From contig NZ_CALXEE010000004.1 in assembly GCF_944387245.1 (NCBI RefSeq), forward strand, positions 1 to 64,000: a stretch of 64,000 nt of DNA, written 5' to 3'. The DNA comes from an uncultured Intestinimonas sp. Its GTDB lineage: Bacteria > Bacillota > Clostridia > Oscillospirales > Oscillospiraceae. Under the pieces are notes generated by a model, which saw only the letters and a list, made by a program, of their open reading frames with translations, had not been told where the DNA came from and did no database searches. The position numbers were made by a program, and so were the translations under genes. Below are positions 33,845-42,783 of the stretch, one piece after another (the first letter of the stretch is position 1; every line of letters begins with the position of its first letter).

Positions 33845-34521
33845 GCATTAAGCTCCCCTCTGACGGCGTCCAGCAGTGCCTGAAGGCTCTCCGCCAGATC
33901 AAGCTCGGTGGTATCCACCAAAACGGCATCCTCTGCCTGACGGAGGGGCGCCGCTGCCCGGGTGGTGTCGCGTCGGTCCCGCTCCACGATCTCCGCCAGG
34001 ACGGTCTCCAGGTTCTGAGGTGTCCCCCGCTGGGCCAGCTCATCACAGCGGCGGCGGGCCCGTGCCTCAGGTGAGGCGGTGAGAAAGATCTTGGCATCGG
34101 CCTGGGGCAGCACCACCGTGCCGATATCCCGGCCATCCATGACCACGTCGTGCTGACGGGCCAGCTCCCGCTGAGTATCCATGAGGAAGTCCCGCACCGC
34201 CTGAATGGCGGATACAGACGACGCTGCCCTGGAAACCTCAGGGCGGCGTATGTCCTCAGTGACATCCCGGCCGCACAGGTACATATGCTGAAGACCGTCG
34301 CTGCTGTCGTAGGCCAGGCGGATGTCAGCCTGGGGCAGCAGTGCCTGCACCGCCGCCGGGTCCGCCGGGTCCACCCCACGCTCCAAAGCCAACAGCGCCA
34401 GAGTCCGATAGATCGCGCCGGTGTCTACATAAAGAAAGCCAAGGGCCTTGGCAGCCTGCCGTGCCAAAGTGCTCTTTCCCGCCCCGGAGGGGCCGTCGAT
34501 GGCTACGCTTTTATGTCCCAT
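33841..34521 (-). CDS. cmk: Cytidylate kinase
   Basis: A 226-residue CMP/dCMP kinase. The P-loop AIDGPSGAGKSTLAR and the YVDTGAIYR substrate motif are present, followed by VMDGRDIGTVVLPQADAKIFLTAS. It overlaps plsC by 4 bp. In Clostridia cmk often precedes plsC and ispH-rpsA as here. Confidence 0.96.
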   Translation of the reverse strand: MGHKSVAIDGPSGAGKSTLARQAAKALGFLYVDTGAIYRTLALLALERGVDPADPAAVQALLPQADIRLAYDSSDGLQHMYLCGRDVTEDIRRPEVSRAASSVSAIQAVRDFLMDTQRELARQHDVVMDGRDIGTVVLPQADAKIFLTASPEARARRRCDELAQRGTPQNLETVLAEIVERDRRDTTRAAAPLRQAEDAVLVDTTELDLAESLQALLDAVRGELNA

Positions 34522-34548
34522 GTCTCTGCCTCCTATTTTTTGGCCCCG

Positions 34549-35796
34549 TCATTGGAGCCCCTCTACCGCCGCCTGCCCGGCCGCACGACCGGTGCACCAG
34601 GCAATCTGGAGGTTGAAGCCGCCGGTATAGGCGTCTACGTCCAGCAGCTCACCGGCAAGGTAAAGTCCTTGTGTTAGCTTGGAACCCATAGTCTTGGGGT
34701 CTACCTCGGACACCTTGACACCTCCGCTGGTGACGATGGCGTCCTCCACCGGGCGAGGCCCCGCCACTGGGAAGGATAATCCCTTTAACGTTTCCAACAG
34801 ACGGCGGCGCTGAACCTTTGTAACGGCGTTGGCAGGCAAATTCGTAGGGATGTCCGCCCGTTTGGCCAGTACCGGAATCAGCAGCCTGGGCGCCAGGGTT
34901 TCCAGCACATTGTGAAAAGCCCGGTTGGGCTGTCCGGTGAGCTCCCGTACCAGGCGATCATCCAGAGCGACTTCATCCAGGGCAGGCTTCAGATCGATGA
35001 TCACCGTATACTGGTCCTTTTCAAAATCCCGCATATGGGCACTGGCACTGAGAATCAAGGGACCTGAGAGGCCGAAGTGGGTGAAAAGCATTTCCCCTTG
35101 CTCCCTGAAAATCACCTTGCCCTTTTTGTTTTTGACCTTCACCACCACGTTCCGCAGGGAGAGGCCCTGCATGCTGGGGCACTCCTCCCCCTCCACTACC
35201 AGGGGAATCAGAGACGCCTTGGGGGGCAGTATGGTGTGGCCCAGGGCGGCGGCCATGGCATAGCCGTCCCCGGTGGAGCCGGTAAGCGGATAGGACGCGC
35301 CGCCGGTGGCCAGGATCACGGCGCTGCCGACATAGCTGCCCCGCTCTCCCTTTACCCCACTGACCGCGCCATGATCGGTGAGAATCTCCCGTGCCCGGTC
35401 CTGAATCAGGTCCACGCCGGACCGGCGCAGGGCAAAAAAGAGGGCGTCCACCACGTCAGCGGCCTTATCGGAGACCGGGAAGACCCGATTGCCCCGCTCC
35501 GTCTTCAGCGGCACCCCAAGGTCGGTGAAGAAGGCCTTTACTTCGGCAGGTGGAAACCGGGTGACGGCGCTGGTGAGGAACTTGCCGTTCCGAGGTACAT
35601 TGGAGAGCACCTCCGCCGGGGGGCAGTCATTGGTCAGGTTGCACCGGCCCTTGCCGGTGATATAGAGCTTCCGTCCTACCTTCTGGTTGCGCTCCAAGAG
35701 GGTAACAGATGCCCCCATCCGGGCAGCAGTCAGCGCCGCGAGCATGCCCGCGGCGCCGCCCCCTATGACAATGATACGCTTTTCTTTCTGCGTCAA
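34549..35796 (-). CDS. HI0933/YhiN-type FAD-dependent oxidoreductase
   Basis: A 415-residue flavoprotein of the HI0933 (BaiN/YhiN) family. It starts with the dinucleotide-binding VIGGGAAGMLAALTAARMG and GRKLYITGKGRCNLTNDC, and ends with the family's TSGGVKVSEVDPKTM...LYLAGELLDVDAYTGGFNLQIAW. Substrate is unknown; one gut homologue was reported as a bile-acid reductase, which should not be assumed here. It starts 1 bp after the rpiR stop and precedes cmk. Confidence 0.9.
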   Translation of the reverse strand: MTQKEKRIIVIGGGAAGMLAALTAARMGASVTLLERNQKVGRKLYITGKGRCNLTNDCPPAEVLSNVPRNGKFLTSAVTRFPPAEVKAFFTDLGVPLKTERGNRVFPVSDKAADVVDALFFALRRSGVDLIQDRAREILTDHGAVSGVKGERGSYVGSAVILATGGASYPLTGSTGDGYAMAAALGHTILPPKASLIPLVVEGEECPSMQGLSLRNVVVKVKNKKGKVIFREQGEMLFTHFGLSGPLILSASAHMRDFEKDQYTVIIDLKPALDEVALDDRLVRELTGQPNRAFHNVLETLAPRLLIPVLAKRADIPTNLPANAVTKVQRRRLLETLKGLSFPVAGPRPVEDAIVTSGGVKVSEVDPKTMGSKLTQGLYLAGELLDVDAYTGGFNLQIAWCTGRAAGQAAVEGLQ

Positions 35797-35797
35797 A

Positions 35798-36667
35798 TCA
35801 ATTCTCTTCCTCTACTTGTTCATATACGCCATACTCCGACCAAATCTGCTCCAGAGTGGCAAAGGTCTGAGCCACGTCGGCGTTCTTCCGCCGGCCCACC
35901 GCCACGATAAGGGTGTTGATGAGGCTCAGCGGCGCAACCAGGGAGTCCACAAAAGAGGCCATGTCGCTCTTGGCCAGGAGGGTGACAGTGGCCATCTCCG
36001 CCAGAGGCGAGGTCTCCGAGTCGGTGAGCGCCACCACCTTGGCACCCCGGTCACGGGCGAAGCGCATGGCCTGCACTGTCCGGCTAGAGTACCGTGGAAA
36101 GCTGATGCCGATGACCACATCCTCCCGGCTCACCCGTAGCAGCTGCTCAAAGGTTTCACTCACCGACGTGGTTCGGATGAGGACCACATCATCAAAAATC
36201 AGATTGAAATAGAAGCCCAGAAAATCAGCCAGAGCCGCAGCCGAACGGGCCCCTACAATGTAGATCCGCCGTGCGGCCAGGATGGCGTCCACCGCCCGGT
36301 TGAAGCCGCTGCGGTCCGCCTCCTCCAGAGTGAGCCGGATCTTCTCGATGTCCGACTGCATCACGGTGGAGAGGATGTCGTGGTCCCCAATGCGGTCGTT
36401 GGCTACCTCAATGCGTTGGATGGAGGTGAGCTTGCTGCGGATCATCTCCTGCAGGGCCTTCTGCATGCTTGGGTAGCCGTCGTAACCCAATTCGGCGGCA
36501 AAGCGCACAACGGTAGACTCACTGACATTGACCGTCTTACCCAGACGGCTGGCTGTCATGAAGGCGGCCTTGTCATAAGAGTCCAATATAAAATGGGCAA
36601 TGAGCTTCTGTCCTTTTGAAAAAGTCGGCATCCGATTCTGGATGGCAGTCAAAACATCCCTTGACAT
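35798..36667 (-). CDS. MurR/RpiR-family transcriptional regulator
   Basis: A 289-residue regulator with an N-terminal RpiR helix-turn-helix (1-77; TVNVSESTVVRFAAELGYDGYPSMQ) and a C-terminal SIS phosphosugar-binding domain (about 110-240; IYIVGARSAAALADF, ALTDSETSPLAEMA). It should respond to a sugar phosphate. It heads the flavoprotein-cmk-plsC-ispH run, so its target is not an obvious sugar operon. A possible promoter on - (TTGGAC, 17 bp, TGTATT) lies upstream. Confidence 0.92.
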   Translation of the reverse strand: MSRDVLTAIQNRMPTFSKGQKLIAHFILDSYDKAAFMTASRLGKTVNVSESTVVRFAAELGYDGYPSMQKALQEMIRSKLTSIQRIEVANDRIGDHDILSTVMQSDIEKIRLTLEEADRSGFNRAVDAILAARRIYIVGARSAAALADFLGFYFNLIFDDVVLIRTTSVSETFEQLLRVSREDVVIGISFPRYSSRTVQAMRFARDRGAKVVALTDSETSPLAEMATVTLLAKSDMASFVDSLVAPLSLINTLIVAVGRRKNADVAQTFATLEQIWSEYGVYEQVEEEN

Positions 36668-36832
36668 ATAGGGGCACCCTCACATTTCCTCCCCGGCGCA
36701 TTCCGGGCTACTGTACGGACCGATCAACGAATACATATCGTTTTCGACAATGGTCCAACAGATACTATCATAGCGGGAAACGGGAGGAAAATCAAGCACG
36801 ATCTGCAAGGAGGGATCTCTCCTCCTGCATGC

Positions 36833-37528
36833 TCACAGCGACTTGAGAATAGCGACCTCTTCGTCGGTGAGATAACGCCACTTCCCCAGCTTGAGACCGC
36901 CCAGCTGGACCTGTCCTTCCCGGACCCGACGAAGAGCCTTCACCGTCAGGCCCACCTGCTGGCACATCCGGCGGATCTGCCGGTTCTTCCCCTCGTGGAT
37001 CCGGAAGGAGAGCAAATTGGGACCCAGCCGGTCCACCTTAGCCGGTGCCAGAGCCACACCATCCAGCTCCATGGGTCCATTAAGCACCGGCAGTGCGGCT
37101 TCGATGTCCCCGGTGACCATCACTAAGTACTGCTTGTCCACCTCATGGCTGGGGTGGATAAGCCTGTGGGTGAGCTCCCCATCGTTGGTGAGGAGGAGCA
37201 GTCCCTCCGAGTCCAGGTCCAGCCGGCCCACCGGCCACACCCGGACCCCGCAGTCGGTCACCAGCTGGGCCACCGTGGGCCGTCCCTCCTCGTCGGAGAG
37301 GGTGGTCACATAACCTCTGGGCTTGTTGAGCATGAGATAGACCGGCTCCGCTGCCGGACCCACCTCCACCCCGTCCAGGGCCACCCGGTCCCGGGTCAGA
37401 TCGGCTTTGTCGCCCAGCTTGGCGGTCTGGCCGTTGACAGTGACTCGCCCGGCCTCGATATAGTCTTCCGCAGTCCGCCGGGAGCAGAGTCCGGCGGCGG
37501 AGAGCAGCTTTTGCAGGCGTTCCTCCAT
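36833..37528 (-). CDS. RluB/RsuA-family pseudouridine synthase
   Basis: A 231-residue enzyme. The N-terminal S4 RNA-binding domain (ERLQKLLSAAGLCSRRTAEDYI) precedes the catalytic domain with the RLD motif WPVGRLDLDSEGLLLLTNDG. It probably modifies 23S rRNA, as RluB does. The ATG follows AAGAGGTG; longer forms of the reading frame lack family residues. It starts 35 bp after the carboxypeptidase gene. Confidence 0.93.
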   Translation of the reverse strand: MEERLQKLLSAAGLCSRRTAEDYIEAGRVTVNGQTAKLGDKADLTRDRVALDGVEVGPAAEPVYLMLNKPRGYVTTLSDEEGRPTVAQLVTDCGVRVWPVGRLDLDSEGLLLLTNDGELTHRLIHPSHEVDKQYLVMVTGDIEAALPVLNGPMELDGVALAPAKVDRLGPNLLSFRIHEGKNRQIRRMCQQVGLTVKALRRVREGQVQLGGLKLGKWRYLTDEEVAILKSL

Positions 37529-37562
37529 GAGGGGCACCTCTTTCTTCAGATGTACGGGCGGG

Positions 37563-38663
37563 CTACCCCGCCCAGGGGAACAGGGACCAAAGCCGCTCCA
37601 AAGGACCGGTCTCAGGCGCCTGATCGGAATGAACTCCGGCGGCACACACCAGGGAGGTCTCCCCGATGGTCGCCCCGTCCAGAGTGAATACCAGAGCACC
37701 CACTGACACATCGTCGGCCACCGGTGTCTGGATACCATCAGGCAACTTCAGCTCGGCCCGGACCTGCTCGGACTCTGTCAGAGGATACCACACCTCCTCC
37801 GCCGTCCGTACTGGGACTGCGGGTACCAGGGACCCGGAGGTCTTTACCATCCCCACCGTCTTACCAGCACTGGCCAGCAGGCACCGCGGATAGGTTTCGA
37901 AGCCGTAGTCAAAGAGGGTGGCGTGATCCTTCCAGTCGTCTGGGTCGTTGAGAGTGACGCACAGCAGCAGCTGGCCGTCCCGCCGGGCAGCCGACACTAG
38001 CGTTCGACCGGAGGAACGGGTATATCCTGTCTTCATGCCCACGCAGTCGGGATAGAGGCTCAGCAGCTTGTTGTGGTTAACGAAGGTCCGGGTCCCGGTG
38101 GTGGCCGATTTGGTGGAAACCACCTTGGCCACCAACTCGTTGTCCATACAGGCCGCCGCCAAAATGGCCATATCGGCGGCAGTGGAGTAGTGATCCTCGT
38201 CGTCTAGGCCGTTGGGGTTGGCAAATTTGGTGTCCGCCATCCCAAGCTCCCGGGCTTTTTCGTTCATCCGGGTCACAAAGGCCTCCACGTCCCCGGCGCA
38301 GTACCGTGCCAGAGTCAGAGCGGCGTCGTTGCCCGACTGGAGCAGCAAGCCATAGAAGAGGGCCTCCACCGTGACGGTCTCCCCCACCTTCAGGTACATG
38401 GAGGAGCCTTCGGTAAGAGTGTCCTCCCGGAGGACCTCCACCTGATCACTCAGGTCGGTGACCAACTCCGCCGCCACCAGAGCCGTCATCAGCTTGGTGG
38501 TGCTGGCAATGCCCCTGCGGGTGTGGGCGTCTTTCTGATAGAGGACCCGTCCGCTCTCGGCATCCACCAGAATGGCAGAGGACGCCGATATGACCGGCTC
38601 CGCCGCCTGGGCAGCGGGACAGAGCAGAGATAAGGCCAGCAAAAGGGCGGCAAAGTGCTTCAA
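37563..38663 (-). CDS. D-alanyl-D-alanine carboxypeptidase (penicillin-binding, S11)
   Basis: A 366-residue exported peptidase of the DacF/DacA group. A signal peptide spans residues 1-20 (ending AQAAEP). The active-site motifs are S54TTK57, SGN in LLLQSGNDAALTLA and KTG in GMKTGYTRSSGR. The C-terminal PBP5-type beta domain follows. It trims peptidoglycan pentapeptides. Its position next to gerW gives a weak hint of a sporulation role, but it could be vegetative. Confidence 0.94.
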   Translation of the reverse strand: MKHFAALLLALSLLCPAAQAAEPVISASSAILVDAESGRVLYQKDAHTRRGIASTTKLMTALVAAELVTDLSDQVEVLREDTLTEGSSMYLKVGETVTVEALFYGLLLQSGNDAALTLARYCAGDVEAFVTRMNEKARELGMADTKFANPNGLDDEDHYSTAADMAILAAACMDNELVAKVVSTKSATTGTRTFVNHNKLLSLYPDCVGMKTGYTRSSGRTLVSAARRDGQLLLCVTLNDPDDWKDHATLFDYGFETYPRCLLASAGKTVGMVKTSGSLVPAVPVRTAEEVWYPLTESEQVRAELKLPDGIQTPVADDVSVGALVFTLDGATIGETSLVCAAGVHSDQAPETGPLERLWSLFPWAG

Positions 38664-38760
38664 GGGACATCACCTCAACAGATAGATGCCGTTAGTATGC
38701 CAGCCGTTCTCCTGGATTATCCCGCTCACCGCTCCGGTCAGTCACAGATGTGGGGACTGA

Positions 38761-39171
38761 TTACTCTGCGAATTCCTTTTTTTCTTTGTCCTGCTTCTCG
38801 ATGAAGCCAGTGACCTTGTCGAACATCTCAGGCACCAACTCAACCACTCGGTCCACCGCATTTCCGGCGGGAGGCGCCACAGGCAACAGCTTTACCGAGT
38901 CACCTTTGATGATGAGGAAGGCTACCGGAGCGATGTTGACGCCGGCACCACTGCCGCCGCCGAAGGAGTTATCAGCGTCGGGTTTCTGGTTCTTGGTGGT
39001 GAAATCGCTTCCGCCGGAGGCAAAGCCGAAGGACAGCCGAGACACCGGAATGAGGGTCACTCCGTCGTCGGTGTGGATGGGAGTGCCCACGATGGTGTTG
39101 ACATCCACCATCTCCCGGATCTTTTGCATGGTAGTGGACATGAGCTCACTGATGGGATGGTTCTTTTCCAT
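38761..39171 (-). CDS. gerW: GerW/YtfJ-family sporulation protein
   Basis: A 136-residue protein with the YtfJ signature: NTIVGTPIHTDDGVTLIPVSRLSFGFASGGSDF, a Gly/Ala-rich centre and a hydrophobic VAFLIIKGDSVKLLPV. In B. subtilis YtfJ/GerW is a spore protein needed for normal germination. The gene overlaps DUF2953 by 26 bp, an association conserved in Firmicutes, and lies in the scpA-scpB-DUF2953-gerW order. Confidence 0.94.
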   Translation of the reverse strand: MEKNHPISELMSTTMQKIREMVDVNTIVGTPIHTDDGVTLIPVSRLSFGFASGGSDFTTKNQKPDADNSFGGGSGAGVNIAPVAFLIIKGDSVKLLPVAPPAGNAVDRVVELVPEMFDKVTGFIEKQDKEKKEFAE

Positions 39172-39802
39172 ATGGTACCGCCCTTTCTGTTGTGTGTTTG
39201 GCCGTTTTTTTCGTCTCGTTCTGCCGCCGCCAGCGGATCAGCACACCCAGGGCCTGCCACCCGAAGCGCAGAGCGAAGGTCACGCCCTGCCCCACGGTCA
39301 GGGACAGGGCCGCCTTGGCCTGCACCTCCGAGTGAGTCCGCTGAAAATCTGCCGCCGTTCTGATGTCACGCTGGCGGATATGGAAATTCTGCTCCAAAAG
39401 GGGCAGGACCATACCGATGATGGCGTTGGCGCTGCCAAAGGCCGTCGCCACAGCAGCCGGATCACTGCCGGCCAGCAGGATGTGGGCCTCCAGCAGATCC
39501 ACGGAGATCTTTCGCCGAAGGCTGCCCGCTGCCCGCAGGGCCACCGGCAACAGCTCCCAGAGAAGGGACAGCTTCTCACCGGTGCCCGGCTCCGGCACCT
39601 CCCGCTTTTTCTGCGGTTTTGGCTTAGCAGGCTTTTCTGTCTCCTTTTTCTTTTGTTTCAGGGGATAGACCCGCAGTGCTGCCGGTCCCATCCGGAGGCG
39701 AACGGTGAGCTGTCGGCCGTCATATTCCACCCTCACTCCGACCCGGATGAGGGATATCAGGAACAAGGCGGCCAGGATACACGCCAGGACCACCCAGATC
39801 AC
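39146..39802 (-). CDS. DUF2953-family membrane protein
   Basis: A 218-residue protein with a single N-terminal TM helix (3-22), a beta-rich stretch, a highly basic Lys-rich patch (KQKKKETEKPAKPKPQKKRE) and a helical C-terminus. This matches DUF2953, of unknown function and usually paired with ytfJ/gerW. The start is GTG. It begins 6 bp after the scpB stop and runs into gerW. Confidence 0.85.
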   Translation of the reverse strand: MIWVVLACILAALFLISLIRVGVRVEYDGRQLTVRLRMGPAALRVYPLKQKKKETEKPAKPKPQKKREVPEPGTGEKLSLLWELLPVALRAAGSLRRKISVDLLEAHILLAGSDPAAVATAFGSANAIIGMVLPLLEQNFHIRQRDIRTAADFQRTHSEVQAKAALSLTVGQGVTFALRFGWQALGVLIRWRRQNETKKTAKHTTERAVPYGKEPSHQ

Positions 39803-39808
39803 ACGGCC

Positions 39809-40477
39809 TCAGCCTCCCTCCCCGGTGCCCGTCTCGGCCCGGGCCAGGATCTCCGCCGCCGAGCGCAGCTCCTCCTCGGTGGGCTCCTCACCCTCTTCAC
39901 GAAGGTCCCGCAGTTTTTCCAGGGCCGCCTGCATATCCATGCTCAGTTGCCCCTCCTCCGGCGCGGCGGCAGGAAGCTCGGGGAGCTCATCCAGGCTGCT
40001 CAGGCCAAAGGAGCGCAGAAAGACCGATGTGGTCCGGTAGAGGATCGGCCGGCCGGGCACGGCCAGTCGGCCGCACTCCTCGATGAGCTCCCGATCCAGC
40101 AGCAGGCCCACGGTGTAGGCGCTGTCCACACCCCGGACCTGATCCACATAGGCCCGGGTGGTGGGCTGGTAGTAGGCGATGATGGCCAGCACCTCCAAGG
40201 CGGGCGGTGACAGCTTCGGCGGACGCCGGCTCTCAAAGGTCTTACGGATGAGGTCGGCATGCTCCGGTGCCGAACAGAGCTGGTAGCTGGTGTCCAGACG
40301 CACCAGCCGGATGCCCCGGCGGTGGTAGCTGTAATCGTCCATCAGCTTCTGGGCCACCGCATCCGCCGTGGCCCGGTCAATCTCCAGAGCCAGACACAGC
40401 CGCTCCACACCCACCGGCTCACCGGCCGCGAACAGGATGCCCTCCATGGCCGATTCGATCTCTTTCAAATCTGTCAA
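39809..40477 (-). CDS. scpB: Segregation and condensation protein B
   Basis: A 222-residue ScpB with two winged-helix domains, typified by MEGILFAAGEPVGVERLC and LEVLAIIAYYQPTTRAYVDQVRGVDS. Together with ScpA it forms the SMC condensin complex for chromosome compaction. It lies 22 bp after scpA. The C-terminal acidic tail is longer than the core needs. Confidence 0.95.
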   Translation of the reverse strand: MTDLKEIESAMEGILFAAGEPVGVERLCLALEIDRATADAVAQKLMDDYSYHRRGIRLVRLDTSYQLCSAPEHADLIRKTFESRRPPKLSPPALEVLAIIAYYQPTTRAYVDQVRGVDSAYTVGLLLDRELIEECGRLAVPGRPILYRTTSVFLRSFGLSSLDELPELPAAAPEEGQLSMDMQAALEKLRDLREEGEEPTEEELRSAAEILARAETGTGEGG

Positions 40478-40499
40478 AGGCTCCTCCCCCTTCCGTGTG

Positions 40500-41297
40500 T
40501 CAGTAGGCGTCGGTGGAGAACTCCATCTGGGTCTCCCCTTCCCCGGTACAGGTCACCGTGCAGTCGGTATCAGTGCCCGCCAAACGGATACGCCTGGCCT
40601 TACACAGCTCTAGCACGGCGATAAAGGTGGCCACCACCTCTGAGCGGCTCCGGTTGCCCTGGAACAGGGCCTGAAACCGGGTAACACCGAAGCGGACCAA
40701 CCGCTGGATAAGCTCGGCCGCCTTCTCCGACACCGGGTAGGGTTCCCGACCCACGATGCCGTCAAAGGCACTCACCGGCGGCGGCAGCAGGGTGCCCATC
40801 CGCTCCCGTACTGCCAGCATGGCCCGACGCAAATCGTCCCTATTGTGGACATAGCAGTAGGTTCGGTCGGCAGGCATGGCCTCCGGCCCTTTGGTGATGT
40901 AGTCCCTGCCCAGCTCAAACCGGTCGGAGAGCTCCGGCACCACCGCCTTGATTTTTAAATAGTCCTCGTGACGCTGGTGGGCCTCCAGGGAGGCAATGAG
41001 CTGTTCCATCTCGGAGAGGGCCTCCTCATCGTGGATGGAGAGGAGCATCCGGGACTTAATAAAGACCAGCTGGGCCGCCATGGTGACGAACTCACTGGCC
41101 ACCTCCAGGTCCAACTCCTTCCGCCTGTCCATCCAGGCCAGATACTGGTCCAGGATCACGGAGATCTGGATGTCTTTGATCTCCATCTTATTCTTGCTCA
41201 GCAGAGCCAGGATGAGGTCCAGAGGACCGGTGAAATCCTCCAGGTCCTCCGCCTTGGCCTTCACCACTTTTTCCAGATGATAGATGGGGCCGTCCAA
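40500..41297 (-). CDS. scpA: Segregation and condensation protein A
   Basis: A 265-residue kleisin of the SMC-ScpAB complex. EDFTGPLDLILALLSKNKMEIKDI is the conserved N-terminal SMC-binding block and the C-terminal winged helix ends at the stop. No ATG fits; a TTG at 41297 with GGGAGAGG five bases upstream gives the best start, so the first few residues are uncertain. It follows the M50 protease gene by 20 bp. Confidence 0.93.
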   Translation of the reverse strand: MDGPIYHLEKVVKAKAEDLEDFTGPLDLILALLSKNKMEIKDIQISVILDQYLAWMDRRKELDLEVASEFVTMAAQLVFIKSRMLLSIHDEEALSEMEQLIASLEAHQRHEDYLKIKAVVPELSDRFELGRDYITKGPEAMPADRTYCYVHNRDDLRRAMLAVRERMGTLLPPPVSAFDGIVGREPYPVSEKAAELIQRLVRFGVTRFQALFQGNRSRSEVVATFIAVLELCKARRIRLAGTDTDCTVTCTGEGETQMEFSTDAY

Positions 41298-41317
41298 CGC
41301 ATCCTCTCCCTTTCCTC

Positions 41318-41995
41318 TTATGTGAGCAGATAGTAGGGCCAGGCTGCTCCCCGGAGCAGCAAGTCCAGCACCCAGGTCCGTGCGGCACTCAGAGGGGCAC
41401 TGAACACCCCCAACCAAAGCAATACCATAAGGAGGAGCATCCCCCACCGCTCATAGCGCATGAGCTGATAGTAAGCCCGGTCGGGCAAGAAGGCCCCCAA
41501 CACCTTAGAGCCATCCAGCGGCGGAAAGGGAATCAGGTTGAAGATACCCAGACCCACGTTGAGAACAGCCAGAGTCTCGCAGAAGCCGATAACCCCCTCC
41601 AGAAGGGCGGAACCGGGGTGGTAAAAGGCCAGTAGGACTGCCCGGAGCAACAGGGCCAAATAGGCCATGACCAGATTGGATACCGGCCCGGCCAGAGCAG
41701 TGATAGCCATACCCAGCTTGGGGTTTCGGAAATATCGCGGGTCCACCGGCACAGGCTTGGCCCATCCAAAGCCGGCCACCAGCATCATGAGAGCGCCGAA
41801 GGGGTCGATATGCCGCAGAGGGTTGAGGGAAAGACGGTGAAGCCGCTTGGCGGTAGGGTCCCCCAGGGCCCAGGCCGCCAGACCGTGGCAGGTCTCGTGG
41901 ACCGTCAGGCACAGCAGGATGGCCGCCACTGACAGCAGCAGGTCCATCAGACCCGCCCAGTCCATATGTTGTGCAAAATCGGAAAAACTACCCAA
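41318..41995 (-). CDS. Site-2 protease family (M50) membrane metallopeptidase
   Basis: A 225-residue polytopic protein. The zinc motif HETCH (TVHETCHGLAAWALGD) lies in the first TM segment and the second motif NLIPFPPLDGS near residue 155. Four to five TM helices are predicted and no PDZ domain is present. Substrate is unknown. It is distinct from the SpoIVFB homologue at 55887. It overlaps the phosphatase gene by 8 bp and precedes scpA. Confidence 0.92.
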   Translation of the reverse strand: MGSFSDFAQHMDWAGLMDLLLSVAAILLCLTVHETCHGLAAWALGDPTAKRLHRLSLNPLRHIDPFGALMMLVAGFGWAKPVPVDPRYFRNPKLGMAITALAGPVSNLVMAYLALLLRAVLLAFYHPGSALLEGVIGFCETLAVLNVGLGIFNLIPFPPLDGSKVLGAFLPDRAYYQLMRYERWGMLLLMVLLWLGVFSAPLSAARTWVLDLLLRGAAWPYYLLT

Positions 41996-42716
41996 GCGCC
42001 GGGCCTCCTTCTGTGTGGTCCGTGGGCAGGAGCTTTCTCCGCAAGGCGATGAGCTCCCCCTCCGTCAGGCCAATGGCCCGGAGATAACCTGAGACAGAGC
42101 CATACTTCTCCTCCAGCAGATCCAGACAGTCGTCCAAATACTCCGCCTTGGAGGCCCCGGCAAAGGCTGAGAGGTCTGGGACCTTTTTTCTGATCTGATG
42201 GATGACGTCTGCCAGATAAGTCTCTGACACCTGGTAGTCGGCCAGCAGATCGGCCCGCTCCACGCCCACAAGGCCCAACAGCAGGGCGGCCATCAGACCA
42301 GTGCGGTCCTTGCCCGCCGTGCAGTGGAAGAGGACGCCGCCAGGGGCAGCTGCCACCGTCTTGAGGGCCTTGGCCACCAAGTTGGAGGCGTCCAGCATGC
42401 GAAAATATCCTCGCCCCACATCTGTCTCCAGGTTGGGCATACCGTCTCCCTCCGTCAGAAGAGGACAGTGGAAGTAGTGAAAGTCGGGCTGAGATGCCAA
42501 CTGGTCGGGCTTGCGCCCGGCCTCCGTCTCGTTCCGTAGGTCCACCACCGTGGTGATATCCCGATCCAGAAGCCACTGGAGATCCTTCGCCGTCAAGTGC
42601 TCCGGGTTATCCCCACGGAGTAGCCGCTCCCAAGCTGTCTCCCCGCCCTCGGGAACGGGGTAGCCACCCAGATCCCGCAGATTATACATTCTTCCCAGTG
42701 GGATGTGTCGCAGCAT
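41988..42716 (-). CDS. Tyrosine phosphatase-family protein
   Basis: A 242-residue phosphatase with the C-x5-R signature HCTAGKDRTGLMAALLL and an N-terminal RDLGGYPVPEGG typical of the bacterial PTP/lipid-phosphatase group (LipA-like, DUF1130 type). It could act on phosphotyrosine or phosphoinositides. No signal peptide is seen. It overlaps the M50 protease by 8 bp. Confidence 0.9.
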   Translation of the reverse strand: MLRHIPLGRMYNLRDLGGYPVPEGGETAWERLLRGDNPEHLTAKDLQWLLDRDITTVVDLRNETEAGRKPDQLASQPDFHYFHCPLLTEGDGMPNLETDVGRGYFRMLDASNLVAKALKTVAAAPGGVLFHCTAGKDRTGLMAALLLGLVGVERADLLADYQVSETYLADVIHQIRKKVPDLSAFAGASKAEYLDDCLDLLEEKYGSVSGYLRAIGLTEGELIALRRKLLPTDHTEGGPALG

Positions 42717-42783
42717 ACCGCCGCCCCCTTTCGTTCGTTCGACATTATATCAGCTTGTGCCCAAAAGCACAAGGCGGAGCTGG

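Noticed and set aside
34549..35796. Naming the HI0933-family flavoprotein as the bile-acid reductase BaiN
   Set aside because: The family is broad, no bai operon gene is nearby, and the neighbours are cmk, plsC and ispH.
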